Assembly: GCF_900090315.1 (NCBI RefSeq)
Contig: NZ_FMHZ01000002.1
Span: forward strand, 3,388,501 to 3,452,500
Length of the DNA: 64,000 nt
DNA from: Micromonospora citrea
Lineage (GTDB): Bacteria > Actinomycetota > Actinomycetes > Mycobacteriales > Micromonosporaceae
Reading direction: 5' to 3'
The translations under genes were made by a program, and so were the position numbers. Below, piece by piece: positions 8,199 to 17,256 of this stretch; within the stretch, counting starts at the first letter, position 1; every line of letters begins with the position of its first letter. The notes beneath the pieces are model-generated. The model was not told where the DNA came from. It saw nothing but the letters and a program-made list of their open reading frames with translations, and searched no databases.

Positions 8199-8519
8199 AT
8201 GCGCGAACCGACGTTCCTGATCCTCACCGCGCTCGCCGGCGGTCCCCGGCACGGTTACGGCATCGTCCAGGACGTCACCGCCCTCTCCGCGCAGCGCGTC
8301 TCGCTCCTGCCGGGCACCCTCTACGCCGCCCTGGACCGGCTGCACGCGCAGGGGCTCGTCGCGCCCGACCGGGAGGAGACCGTCGACGGCCGGCTGCGCC
8401 GCTACTACCGCCTCACCCCCGACGGCGTCCGCGCCCTGGACGCCGAGACCGCCCGGCTGCGACAGCTCGCCAGCGCCGCCGAGACGCGGCTGCGCGCCCT
8501 GCGCCCCGGGCTCGCCTGA
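8199..8519 (+). CDS. PadR-family transcriptional regulator
   Basis: The 106-residue protein is a small PadR winged-helix regulator. The core FLILTALAGGPRHGYGIVQDV, the recognition region LLPGTLYAALDRLHAQGLV and the wing GRLRRYYRLTPDG match the family closely. A GTG at 8190 in frame would add three residues. PadR proteins of this short class normally repress a neighbouring membrane-protein operon together with their own gene. The AT-rich stretch at 8166-8186 immediately upstream is the likely promoter/operator. The downstream membrane protein, 62 bp away, is the expected partner. Confidence 0.88.
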   Translation: MREPTFLILTALAGGPRHGYGIVQDVTALSAQRVSLLPGTLYAALDRLHAQGLVAPDREETVDGRLRRYYRLTPDGVRALDAETARLRQLASAAETRLRALRPGLA

Positions 8520-8581
8520 CCCGCCCGCAAGCCCGCGACGCACGCTCCGCGGCGGGCGCGCGTACCGACGAGAGGACGGCC

Positions 8582-9679
8582 ATGCCGACGAACGGCGACC
8601 CGCTCGCCCGCCGCTACCGGCGGCTGCTGTTCTGCCATCCGCGCGAATACCGGCGGGCCCGGGCCGACGAGATGGTCGGCGTGCTACTGGACGCGGCGCC
8701 GGCCGGCCGCACGCGGCCGACCGTGCGGGAGGCCGCGAACCTGGTCCGGCACGGCCTGCGCTGCCGGCTGGGGCGACCGGCCAGCCGCACGGTCGGGGTC
8801 TGGGCGGCCCTCACCGCCGTCGTCTGCGGCCTGTTCACCGCCGCCCTCGCCACCCGGGCCGCCTGGGAGACCTCCCGGCCGATGCCGGACCGGGCCGAGA
8901 CCGCCGCCGTCGTCGCCGCCGTGCTGCCCGGGCACGACCTCGGCGAGGTCGACCTGTCGCCCGCGCTCTTCACCTTCTACACCCAGCCGCTCACCGTGTG
9001 GCACATCGACAACCTGATCCTCGGGGACGGCGGCGAATACGAGCAGAGCGAGGTCACGGCCGAGGTGGTCGGCGCGCCCACGGCGTCCGCCGAGGAGGCG
9101 CTCGCGCTGGCGCAGCGGCGTTTGCGCGAGACCGGCTGGCAGGTGTACGAGCCGACGGTCGGCCGATACTCCGGCTGCGCCGACAAGTTCTGCTCGCGAG
9201 TCACGGACACCACCGAGACCACGCTCCCCGCCCGACGTGGGGACACCGAGGTCGCCCTCCACGTCCGCGCCGAGACGCCCGGCGACACCGTCGGACTCCG
9301 GCTGGAGCTGCGCCGGACGACCCCGCCGGCCGTGTTTCCGGCCGGCGTCGCCAGCGGCTTGCTCGGCGCGGGCCTCGGCTGGCTGGTCTTCGGCTGGGCG
9401 AGCCGCCGCACCGAGGCGGCGCACCCCGCCCGGGGCGCGGTCACCGTCCTGTATGCCATCACCATGTTCCTGTGGTGGACGCCCGTCCTGCTGGCCGCTC
9501 CCGCCCTGGTCGGGCACCACGTCGACGAGCCGCACCCGACGTGGCACCCGCTGTGGGAGTGGCTCGGCCAACCGGTCGCCTCGCTCCTGTTCGTGGTGGG
9601 CGCGGCGACCGCGCTGCTCGGGCTGGGCCTGGCCACCGTGCCGCGCCGGGACCCGCTGCCCAGCACGGCCGCCGGCTGA
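8582..9679 (+). CDS. PadR-associated membrane protein
   Basis: The 365-residue membrane protein begins with a basic cytoplasmic segment (RRYRRLLFCHPREYRRARADEM) that recurs in actinobacterial membrane proteins paired with PadR regulators. Predicted helices lie near residues 72-94, 246-268, 288-310 and 335-355. The region between helices one and two is about 150 residues, mixed in composition and probably extracytoplasmic; it has two Cys in SGCADKFCS. No transport or enzyme motif is visible. The role is unknown, but control by the adjacent PadR protein is likely from context. Confidence 0.75.
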   Translation: MPTNGDPLARRYRRLLFCHPREYRRARADEMVGVLLDAAPAGRTRPTVREAANLVRHGLRCRLGRPASRTVGVWAALTAVVCGLFTAALATRAAWETSRPMPDRAETAAVVAAVLPGHDLGEVDLSPALFTFYTQPLTVWHIDNLILGDGGEYEQSEVTAEVVGAPTASAEEALALAQRRLRETGWQVYEPTVGRYSGCADKFCSRVTDTTETTLPARRGDTEVALHVRAETPGDTVGLRLELRRTTPPAVFPAGVASGLLGAGLGWLVFGWASRRTEAAHPARGAVTVLYAITMFLWWTPVLLAAPALVGHHVDEPHPTWHPLWEWLGQPVASLLFVVGAATALLGLGLATVPRRDPLPSTAAG

Positions 9680-9780
9680 CCGCCCCGGAGATCCCGCGTC
9701 GGGGCACCGTCGCCGCCGCCGACGGCCAGCCGGGCGGAAAGGCGGTGGGCGACGGACGACGGCCGCGTACGCTGCCCCGC

Positions 9781-10581
9781 GTGGATCAGCCGGCGCCGCA
9801 CACTGTCGAATCCCTCGCCGCCGACCTGCGCGATCTCGGCCTCTCGGCCGGGGACGTCGTGCTGGCACACGCGTCGGTGCGGAGCCTCGGCTTCGTCGCC
9901 GGTGGGGCGCACGCGCTCGTGGCGGCTCTGCTGGAGGTGCTCGGTCCGGCCGGCACCCTGGTGGTGCCCACCCACACCCCCGACAACACCGACCCGGCCG
10001 GCTGGAACTCCCCGCCCGTACCCGAGGCGTGGTGGCCGGTGATCCGCGACCACACGCCCGGCTTCGACCCGGCGCGCACCCCCAGCCGGTACGTGGGAAT
10101 CCTGCCGGAACTGGTCCGCACCTGGCCCGGCGCGCTGCGCAGCGACCACCCGCAGGTCTCCTTCGCCGCCCTCGGCGCGCGGGCCGGGGAGGTCGTGCAC
10201 GGGCACCGCCTGGACGACGCGCTGGGCGAGCGGTCGCCGCTCGGCGCGGTGTACCGCCTCGACGGCAAGGTGCTCCTGCTCGGCTGCGGCCACGACGCGA
10301 ACACGTCGCTGCACCTCGCCGAGTGGCGGCAGGCGTCCCCGCCCCGCGCCGAGCACGGGGCCTCGGTCCGCGGGTCCGACGGCGGCAGCCACTGGCTGAC
10401 CTGGGTCGACGTCCTGACCGACGAGGACGACTTCGAACGGCTGGGCGCCGACTTCGAGGCGACCGGCGCGGTCGCCGAGGGCCGGGTCGGCCAGGCCACC
10501 GCGCGGTTGATGGCGCAGCGTGCGGTGGTCGACTTCGCCACCGACTGGATGGCCGTCCACCGCCGGCGCGCCGGCTCGTAG
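9781..10581 (+). CDS. AAC(3)-family aminoglycoside N-acetyltransferase
   Basis: The 266-residue protein belongs to the Antibiotic_NAT family, which transfers acetyl from acetyl-CoA to the 3-amino group of the deoxystreptamine ring of aminoglycosides. Motifs in order: VVLAHASVRSLGFVAGG near 27-43, LGPAGTLVVPTHTPDN near 55-70, SRYVGILPELVR, SDHPQVSFAALGA with the conserved His, and VLLLGCGHDANTSLHLAE. GTG at 9781 is the only start that leaves the conserved N terminus without a low-complexity extension. Members occur in aminoglycoside producers, including Micromonospora, but also as cryptic chromosomal genes. No other antibiotic genes are adjacent, so resistance is not assured; other amines may be the substrate. 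Confidence 0.85.
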   Translation: MDQPAPHTVESLAADLRDLGLSAGDVVLAHASVRSLGFVAGGAHALVAALLEVLGPAGTLVVPTHTPDNTDPAGWNSPPVPEAWWPVIRDHTPGFDPARTPSRYVGILPELVRTWPGALRSDHPQVSFAALGARAGEVVHGHRLDDALGERSPLGAVYRLDGKVLLLGCGHDANTSLHLAEWRQASPPRAEHGASVRGSDGGSHWLTWVDVLTDEDDFERLGADFEATGAVAEGRVGQATARLMAQRAVVDFATDWMAVHRRRAGS

Positions 10582-10711
10582 GCCGGCACCCGCGCCCCGC
10601 TGACGTGGCGTCCGGGCGCCGCGACGGTCCTTCCAGGACGATCTCCGGTGCTCGCGGCGCCGGCGCCGGCTGCTAAGATCCGGCAACTCGGCTGGGGCCT
10701 CCACGCGGGTC

Positions 10712-10747
10712 GCCGGTTCACGACCGGCCACCGTGCGGCGTGCCGCA
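10712..10747 (+). other. Structured 5' leader of secreted-protein gene
   Basis: Two hairpins stand in tandem about 75-110 bp before the GTG at 10822: GCCGGT/ACCGGC (10712-10728) and TGCGGC/GCCGCA (10734-10747). They could belong to a structured leader RNA. No known riboswitch consensus was recognised. Confidence 0.3.
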
Positions 10748-10821
10748 GGAACAGCCTGCCAGCGAGACGCGTCCGGCCCCGGGCCGGAGCCTTCACCTTC
10801 TGTCCCGCAGGGAGGACGAGC

Positions 10822-13167
10822 GTGGTCCGAGGCTCGCTCAGCCGCGCCGGCATCGCCGGTGCCGTGTCGTTCGCACTCGCCGTGGGCCTGGTCCCGGTGA
10901 CGACGGGTACGGCGCGCGCCGAACCGGTCCCGGGCGAGGTGGTCGTCCCCGCCGCGTACGTCCTGTCCCCCCAGACGCGGCTGCTGAGCGCCGGCCCCTC
11001 GGGGTTCCTCCGGCACGAGCCCACGCACGAGTACCTGTGGACGAGCTACGCCGGTGTCGACACCAGGCTCGCCATGTCCAGCACGGACGCGGTCACGGTC
11101 CCGGACTTCGGCGCCGGCTCGGACGTCGTCGCGAGCCCGAAGCTCGCCGACCGGACCGTCACGCTGCGGGACGTGACGACCGGCCGATCGCGTACGGTCG
11201 CGGTCCCCCTCGGTCACACGTACGTCAGCACCCTGGGGTCGACCGTCGTGACGACGGCGCAGGACCCGGCGGACGGCGACCACACGTGGCGTCTCCTAGA
11301 TTCCCACGACGACGGTTCCGTCACCCCGCGCGCCGTGGCGGGCGTCCCCGACGGGGTCACGGCGGTGTTCGACATCTCGGGCCCGATCGGCGACGCGCGC
11401 GGCCAGGTGGTGCAGTACCGGGTGGGCGGCACGCCGCGCACCGGTTTCCTCGACGTCGAGCGCGGCCGGCTGGTCCCGCTTCCGTACGCCACCTACGGGA
11501 GCACCGGCACCGTCGTGCTCACCTCCACCCACCTGCTGTGGTGGCACGACGGCACCGTCGCCGTCCACGCGCGCGCCGACCTCACCGCCACCCCGCGCAC
11601 CGTGCCGCTGACCGGGGACTCGCAGGTGCTGGGCATGGTCGGCGAGACGCTCGTGGTGGGCCGGCACGACCCCGCGACGGGCCCCCTGAATTACCTGGAC
11701 CCGGTCTGGCGGGTCGAGGCCGTCGACCTCGGCGGGCGCACGGTGCGGACGCTGCTGGCCAGGTCGGCGGGCCTGCCCATGCCGACCCCGGACGGCCGGC
11801 TCCTGCTGCAGGGCGGCCCCGACGTGGAACGCTGGGGGATCTCCGTCGTCGAGGCCGTGGACGGCGGCGACGTGACGATCCGCAGGGTGGCCGAGGCGTA
11901 CCCGCGCAAGCTCCAGGCGGTGTCGGGGCTGACCCTCACCCAGGGGCGGCTCAACACCCTGGAGCGGAGGAACGCCTGGCAGGAGCGTCGCCACCTGCAC
12001 ACCCGCGAGATCGGCGTGACGGGCTCCCTCGCGATCGGTGCGCGTACCGACCGGGGCCCCGGGCCCGCGAGCTGCGACACCACGGCGTGTCCCGAGCTCC
12101 ACGACACCGGCGACGGCCGGACGGTCGTCTCGGGCCTCAGCTACGGCCGCACCGACGACGACCGGCAGCCCCGCCTCCTGGAGCCGACCGCGTCCATGCC
12201 CGGCCTCCGGATCGACGGCACCCGCACCTACCAGTCGGTGGCCGCCGTCGGCGGCCGCTTCGCGGCCCTGACCCTGCCGTACGCCGGCACGGCGGCGGAG
12301 ACCCGCGTCGTCGACCTCGGCACCGGGGGCACCGTGTTCACGACCACGGCCCAGGTCGAGGCGTTGTGGGGCACCACCCTGTGGGTGCGGGACGGCAACG
12401 ACGCCGTGTCCCCGGTCGACGTGCTGACCGGGCAGCGGGGCACCCAGGTGTGGTTCGGCCGGGGCTGCCTCCTGGAGGACCTGCAGGCCGTCGGGCGCTG
12501 GCTGCTGTGGACCTGCGTGGGCTCGGCACCCGGCCAGGGCGTCTACGACACCGTCAAGCGGACGAACCTGACCCTCGTCACCGGCACCGACTGGTCGTCG
12601 GCGAAGCTCGGCGACGGCTTCGTCGCGTCCGAGGTGGACGGGCAGCTGAAGATCACCGACGTCCGTGGCGGCACGGCGGTGTCGCGCGCCGCCGGGGCGT
12701 TCGCGTCGTGGCGCCCCTGGGACGTCGACCCGCACACCGGGGTCGTCGCCCACCTCGGCGCCGACGGCGGCATCCACCTGGTGCCCAGCGGCATCCCGGT
12801 CTCGCCGCTGGTCCGGCTCGACGCGGTCGTCCCCACGGCGGCCCACGTCAAGAACGGCACGGGGCACTGGAGCCCGAGGTGGTGGCTGTCCAAGCCGACC
12901 GCCTCCTGGCAGCTCGTGATCAGGGCCCAGAGCGGCGCGGTCGTCCGTACCCTCTCCGGCGGCCAGACGCGCGGCCTGGTCGCTCCGGTGTGGAACGGCG
13001 AGGACGACCGCCGCCGGCAGACGCCCAACGGCGACTACGCGTGGACGCTGACCGCCACGCCTGCCGACGGCCAGGGCGAGGCCCTGACCGCGTCGGGGAC
13101 CCTGCGCTTCAGCAACGGGTGTCAGATCGGGGACCGCCCGCAGTTGGTCACGATCAGGTGCAGGTGA
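10822..13167 (+). CDS. Secreted propeller-like protein with FlgD-type Ig domain
   Basis: The 781-residue protein has a Sec-type signal peptide (hydrophobic core near residues 10-27, cleavage expected after TARA). The body consists of repeated beta-strand-rich segments such as VDLGTGGTVFTT, VTLRDVTTGRSRTVAVP and VVDLGGRTVRTLL, which suggest a beta-propeller-like fold. The last 100 residues carry a FlgD Ig-like domain (GAVVRTLSGGQTRGLVAPVW followed by DDRRRQTPNGDYAWTLTA). Two C-terminal Cys (GCQIGD and IRCR) probably form a disulfide. GTG 10822 has GGGAGG seven nucleotides upstream. Function is unknown; it is exported and may bind the wall or glycans. A strong terminator follows. Confidence 0.75.
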   Translation: MVRGSLSRAGIAGAVSFALAVGLVPVTTGTARAEPVPGEVVVPAAYVLSPQTRLLSAGPSGFLRHEPTHEYLWTSYAGVDTRLAMSSTDAVTVPDFGAGSDVVASPKLADRTVTLRDVTTGRSRTVAVPLGHTYVSTLGSTVVTTAQDPADGDHTWRLLDSHDDGSVTPRAVAGVPDGVTAVFDISGPIGDARGQVVQYRVGGTPRTGFLDVERGRLVPLPYATYGSTGTVVLTSTHLLWWHDGTVAVHARADLTATPRTVPLTGDSQVLGMVGETLVVGRHDPATGPLNYLDPVWRVEAVDLGGRTVRTLLARSAGLPMPTPDGRLLLQGGPDVERWGISVVEAVDGGDVTIRRVAEAYPRKLQAVSGLTLTQGRLNTLERRNAWQERRHLHTREIGVTGSLAIGARTDRGPGPASCDTTACPELHDTGDGRTVVSGLSYGRTDDDRQPRLLEPTASMPGLRIDGTRTYQSVAAVGGRFAALTLPYAGTAAETRVVDLGTGGTVFTTTAQVEALWGTTLWVRDGNDAVSPVDVLTGQRGTQVWFGRGCLLEDLQAVGRWLLWTCVGSAPGQGVYDTVKRTNLTLVTGTDWSSAKLGDGFVASEVDGQLKITDVRGGTAVSRAAGAFASWRPWDVDPHTGVVAHLGADGGIHLVPSGIPVSPLVRLDAVVPTAAHVKNGTGHWSPRWWLSKPTASWQLVIRAQSGAVVRTLSGGQTRGLVAPVWNGEDDRRRQTPNGDYAWTLTATPADGQGEALTASGTLRFSNGCQIGDRPQLVTIRCR

Positions 13168-13273
13168 CCCGGCCGGCCGCCCGGAACGGTTCACGAGCGA
13201 CCCGCGTACTTCCCGGCCGTCGCGCCCGGCGCCCCGGCCGACGCCGCCCAGGGAGAGTTGACCGCACGCGGCA

Positions 13274-13309
13274 CGACCACGCGTCCACCGGAGAGTGGAC
13301 GCGTGGTCG
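13274..13309. terminator. Terminator between convergent secreted-protein genes
   Basis: CGACCACGCGTCCAC and its exact reverse complement flank a 6-nt loop (CGGAGA), giving a 15-bp perfect stem. It lies 106 bp after the propeller-like gene and 68 bp from the end of the convergent subtilase gene, so it can act for both. Confidence 0.8.
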
Positions 13310-13377
13310 CCGCCGCGAACAGTCGTACGCCCCGCAGCGTCTCCGCCCACGGGCGGCAGGTGTCGGAAGCGGGTCCG

Positions 13378-16300
13378 TCAGTGTCGCCGTGCGGCGGCCT
13401 CTCCGCTTCCGAACCGGTAACCGCGGATGATGGTGTGCTCTGCGGCATTGCCCCTGCCGTCGCTCAGTTTGACGCGTAGCGAGGCGAAGCCGGCCCCTCC
13501 CGGATTGACGATCATGGCAGTGCGCTTTCCGCCCGTCGACAACACCGGCACGGTGCGCCACGTACGGCCGTCGTCGAATGAGACGGCGACGGTGACGCGT
13601 TCGACGTTGCCCGCGTCGGAGCCCGGTTGTGCCCCGACGACGACGGGGACCGCGACTGCGCCGGACGGCGCGCGGTTGTGCTCGTCGAGCCGGGGATTGA
13701 ACGTGGCCGAGAGGAGCGGCAGCCGTACGGGTACGTCGCCGGCCACGCGACCGGACCGGAACGTCCATGCCGCGTCGATCCTCGTGGACAGGTTGTCCGC
13801 GCCACGCTGGCTCCGGACCTCCAGCCGGTACGCGGCCTCCGCCTCCGGCACCTGGAATACCGTCTTGCCCCGAGGCGCGTCGGCCTCGCCGATCCTCACG
13901 CCGTCGCGGAACAGGGCGATCCGGATGTCCGCCGTGTCGTCCCAGCCGCTTCGGCCGTCGCCGTCGCTGTAGAGGGCGGGGGCCACCGTGACGGTGTCAC
14001 CCAGCCGGGTGACAAACTCGTCCGGAACGCCGTGCCGGGGCTGACCGAACGCGGGACCGAACACGCCCCGGTTCCATTCCTCGACATACGTCCGACCCGG
14101 CTCGTAGTGCAGCGGGAGCGACTGACTTCTTCCGGTGACGACCGGAAAGCCTTCGGCGTCGTGCGCCTGCTCGTGGTGGTCTCCGATCCATCGCACGCCC
14201 TCGCCGGTGTAGTACTCGGTGTTGGTGAAGGGCAGGTCGAACGGGATGTTGAACGCTAAGCCGCCGGCGCCCGGCCGCGTAGCGGAGACCGGGAACACCG
14301 TCTTGTTCCCCCGCGTCACCGCGCTCTGCCGGGCATAGCTGGAACGGACCGTCGCGAGGTCGCGTTCGGTGACTCGTCGTTCGAGTCCGTTGGCCATGCG
14401 GCCCGGGACGTACCAGGCCCCGCGATAGACGTGGGGACTGTTGAAGCTCGAGCCGTCGGGCCCGGGCGTGGCCCACATGGCCTGGATGCTGGTTTCGAAC
14501 CCGTCGACGACCTGGTCCGGGCCCAACTGCCCGGCGAAGACACCGCCGACCTGAGCGCCGAATACGCCGCTGCCGACGATCCCGACCCCGGTTCTGAATT
14601 CGGCGGCGACCGCCATGAACTGGCCGACGGCATCAGCTCGCGGCACGGTCAGCGACACCGGCCCGCCGCGCCGCGCATCCACCATGACCGTCCGGTCTCC
14701 CGACAGCTCCAGTCGCGGATGAGCCAGCAGGGTCGTCGTTGACGCGGCGGGATCGCCACCCGACACGTCGTCGACGGTGCTGGTGATGACGTATGACGCC
14801 TTGGGCAGCCGCAGGGTCACGGACCCGTCGGCGCCGTAGACCGACGCTTCGTCGGACGTGTCCGTTCGCCAGATCGTGGTCGAGTAGCTGTCGGCGGCCT
14901 GCCCGTTCCGGTTCGTGTGCACGAGTGTGAGGTCGTAGCTTTCCGGCTCGCGCTCCAGCCCGATCGGGACCGTGATCACGGTGTCGCCCTGCTCGGCGAC
15001 GAGCTGCCCGCCGTAGCGCCCGTCGAGGTTGTTGGCACGAACGTCGGCGGTGACGGTGACGTTCGCGCTGCCGCCGGCCGCCACGGTGACACTCGTCGCC
15101 GACGCCGAGAACATTCCCGCTGGCGCCGGATTGCCGTCCGGCGCGACGGCCTTCACCTTCAGCGACAGGGTGACGGCCGCCGATCCGTGGTTGTGGAGGC
15201 TGATCGTCTCGGTGACGGGGGTGGCGTCGTGATGGGGCCAGGCCTGCCGGCCGAAGTTGACGCTTGGCGGGTCGACGGTCACCGTGGTGTCGAGTGCCCG
15301 CCCGATGTCGAGGCGACCCGCGCCCTGGGCGAACACCGACAGCGCCGGGTTCGGCCTCGCCGAGCCCATCAGCGCAGCCTTCAGTCGGGCGGGCGGCCAG
15401 GCCGGGTGACGTTGTGCGAGGATCGCCGCCGCCCCCGCCACGTGCGGCGTCGACATCGAGGTGCCGCTCATCGCCACGTAGGGCTGGGTCGCTCCGCCGC
15501 CGCTGCGAGCAGCGGTGATGTCCACCCCCGGAGCGGTGATGTCGGGCTTGACGGCGGCGTCCCCGGCCCGAGGCCCGCGGTTGGAGAACTCGGCGAGGCC
15601 GTCGGCCTTGTTCACGGCGCCCACCGCCAGAGCGGCGTCCGCGCTGGCCGGGCTGTTGACCGACGCGTCGGCGCCGTCGTTGCCCGCCGCCGCGACGAAC
15701 AGGGTGCCGTACTGAGCCGTGAGCCTCTCGACGGCCTCCTCGACCGGGTCGAGGCCAGGCGCGTCACTCCCGCCGAGACTCATGTTGACCACATCGGCGC
15801 CCTGCTCGGCAGCCCACTGCATACCCGCCAGGATCCACGACTCCGAGCAGCCGAACTCCACACAGACCTTGCCGTTGAGCAGCCGCGCTCCCGGGGCCAC
15901 GCCGCGGTACCGCCCCCCGGAGGCCGCACCGGTGCCGGCGATCGTCGACGCCACGTGGGTGCCGTGTCCGGCGTGGTCCCGGTCGTCCTCGAACCCGTCC
16001 GTAAAGTTCGCGCTGGCGGCGACCCGACCCGAGAGGTCGGGATGAGCCACGTCCACGCCGGTGTCCAACACCGCCACGGTGACGCCCGAACCGTCGTAGC
16101 CGGCCTGCCACGCCGCCGGCGCGCCCACCTGCGGAACGCTCTCAGCCAGCAGTGGCTTGCGCACACCGTCGAGCCACACCTTCGAGACGCCCGGAACGAG
16201 GGCCCGCTTGCCGGCCCGCGCCTGGGTGATTTCGGCCCACAGGTCGCCGTTGCGGGCCGACCGCACCGCGAAACCGCGCGCCCCGGGCAGTTCCCGCGCC

Positions 16301-16737
16301 ACCCGTGCGTCCGCGGCTTTCACGGCACCGCGCGCCGACGCCGCGGATGCGCCCCCGTGACCGACGATGAGCGGAAGATCCTTGCGGCGGTCGTCGTACC
16401 CGAACTCCACCAGCGTCGTCACCTCGAACAGTCGAGGATCCAACCGGCCCGACGACACCAACGGCAGCGCGTCCGCCGGGATCACTCTCTGGCGTCCTCC
16501 GGCCGACTGCGTGACGAACCGCATCTTGTCCCGCCCGCGCCCGGGCTCGACCGTCACGCGTCCGCCCGCGACCGTGACCTTGTCGCCGGTCACGAGCGTC
16601 ACCACACGCACGTCGCCGGCCGGGCTCATCCGCGCAACCGGCGACGACGTGGCCGCCGCCGGTTGAGCCACCAGACTCAACGGAAGCCCGAGAGCGACCA
16701 CCGCGAGGCCGCCGCTCAGCCTTGTCCTGAATCGCAT
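13378..16737 (-). CDS. Large secreted S8 subtilisin-like protease
   Basis: The 1,119-residue protein has a signal peptide (RTRLSGGLAVVALGLPLSLV, cleavage near residue 30), an S8 propeptide region and a peptidase domain of about residues 210-480. The catalytic triad is complete: Asp225 in VAVLDTGVD, His258 in GHGTHVAS and Ser427 in GTSMSTPH; the oxyanion Asn is in AAAGNDG. The remaining 600 residues are beta-rich C-terminal domains, including a segment resembling Ig/Fn folds (VTVDPPSVNFGRQ). ATG 16737 is preceded by GGGAG at proper spacing. It is expected to be exported, self-activate and degrade external protein. The regulation is not visible. It lies directly next to the genomic island boundary. 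Confidence 0.9.
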   Translation of the reverse strand: MRFRTRLSGGLAVVALGLPLSLVAQPAAATSSPVARMSPAGDVRVVTLVTGDKVTVAGGRVTVEPGRGRDKMRFVTQSAGGRQRVIPADALPLVSSGRLDPRLFEVTTLVEFGYDDRRKDLPLIVGHGGASAASARGAVKAADARVARELPGARGFAVRSARNGDLWAEITQARAGKRALVPGVSKVWLDGVRKPLLAESVPQVGAPAAWQAGYDGSGVTVAVLDTGVDVAHPDLSGRVAASANFTDGFEDDRDHAGHGTHVASTIAGTGAASGGRYRGVAPGARLLNGKVCVEFGCSESWILAGMQWAAEQGADVVNMSLGGSDAPGLDPVEEAVERLTAQYGTLFVAAAGNDGADASVNSPASADAALAVGAVNKADGLAEFSNRGPRAGDAAVKPDITAPGVDITAARSGGGATQPYVAMSGTSMSTPHVAGAAAILAQRHPAWPPARLKAALMGSARPNPALSVFAQGAGRLDIGRALDTTVTVDPPSVNFGRQAWPHHDATPVTETISLHNHGSAAVTLSLKVKAVAPDGNPAPAGMFSASATSVTVAAGGSANVTVTADVRANNLDGRYGGQLVAEQGDTVITVPIGLEREPESYDLTLVHTNRNGQAADSYSTTIWRTDTSDEASVYGADGSVTLRLPKASYVITSTVDDVSGGDPAASTTTLLAHPRLELSGDRTVMVDARRGGPVSLTVPRADAVGQFMAVAAEFRTGVGIVGSGVFGAQVGGVFAGQLGPDQVVDGFETSIQAMWATPGPDGSSFNSPHVYRGAWYVPGRMANGLERRVTERDLATVRSSYARQSAVTRGNKTVFPVSATRPGAGGLAFNIPFDLPFTNTEYYTGEGVRWIGDHHEQAHDAEGFPVVTGRSQSLPLHYEPGRTYVEEWNRGVFGPAFGQPRHGVPDEFVTRLGDTVTVAPALYSDGDGRSGWDDTADIRIALFRDGVRIGEADAPRGKTVFQVPEAEAAYRLEVRSQRGADNLSTRIDAAWTFRSGRVAGDVPVRLPLLSATFNPRLDEHNRAPSGAVAVPVVVGAQPGSDAGNVERVTVAVSFDDGRTWRTVPVLSTGGKRTAMIVNPGGAGFASLRVKLSDGRGNAAEHTIIRGYRFGSGEAAARRH

Positions 16738-17017
16738 GCGTCTCCCACCTCTGGGTTTGGAATCCATCACCTCCACTGTGTCGTCGATCATGAAAACGTT
16801 ACCCACCTCGCGCCGCCGGTCTGTCCGAGCGATCAGCGGGCCCGGAGGGGACCGGGGCTTCCGGGACTGGTGGCACGCCAACGGCACGCGACATGATCGC
16901 TGGCCTGGAGCACCGATGGCGCCGACGCTGAAATGATCTTCAGCAGGAAGTACGCCGCGTGGTCGCGACAGTGGCCCGTGAATGGCCCCGCCGGGCGCTC
17001 GTGGCCCGGGCAAGCCG
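16738..17017. other. Upstream region of subtilase, no gene seen
   Basis: The stretch should hold the subtilase promoter; no clear -10/-35 pair or operator was recognised. It ends at the terminator that follows the truncated tRNA-Gly copy. Confidence 0.5.
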
Positions 17018-17055
17018 AAGGCCCTGGCTGGGACTTGCGTCCTGACCAGGGCCTT
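17018..17055 (-). terminator. Terminator left behind beside partial tRNA-Gly
   Basis: AAGGCCCTGG (17018-17027) pairs exactly with CCAGGGCCTT (17046-17055). It lies just beyond the 3' end of the partial tRNA-Gly copy on the minus strand, as does a different hairpin beyond the intact tRNA at 24585-24623. Confidence 0.65.
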
Positions 17056-17060
17056 TCGCA

Positions 17061-17104
17061 TGGAGCGGGTGACGGGAATCGAACCCGCAGTGTCAGCTTG
17101 GGAA
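17061..17104 (-). repeat. Partial tRNA-Gly copy (attachment site)
   Basis: These 44 bp match 24628-24671, the 3' half of the tRNA-Gly(CCC) gene (CCA end, acceptor strand, T arm, variable loop, anticodon-stem side), with one mismatch at 17090. The 5' half is absent. This is the classical att duplication left by a tRNA-targeting integrase. Confidence 0.85.
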
Positions 17105-17256
17105 TCGGATTGATTCACACGGTGGGTAGTCGCGCCGGCTGGTCGAGAAATGCGTAACGTTCGGGTTGAGGCCGTCGACGTGCCCAGCGTGAGCCGGTGT
17201 TGACCTCTGCATCGGGCACGCATCGGGCACGAGCTGCCAGAGCCGCTACTCGATCG

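Noticed and set aside
9781..10581. Self-resistance gene of an aminoglycoside biosynthetic cluster
   Set aside because: No deoxystreptamine, glycosyltransferase or export genes lie nearby; the AAC(3) gene stands alone between unrelated genes.
13627..16896. Long plus-strand frames opposite the large subtilase
   Set aside because: The minus-strand gene has a full catalytic triad and signal peptide; the plus-strand frames have neither motifs nor ribosome sites.
17061..17104. Second tRNA-Gly gene
   Set aside because: Only the 3' half is present; D arm and 5' acceptor strand are missing, so it is an attachment-site remnant.
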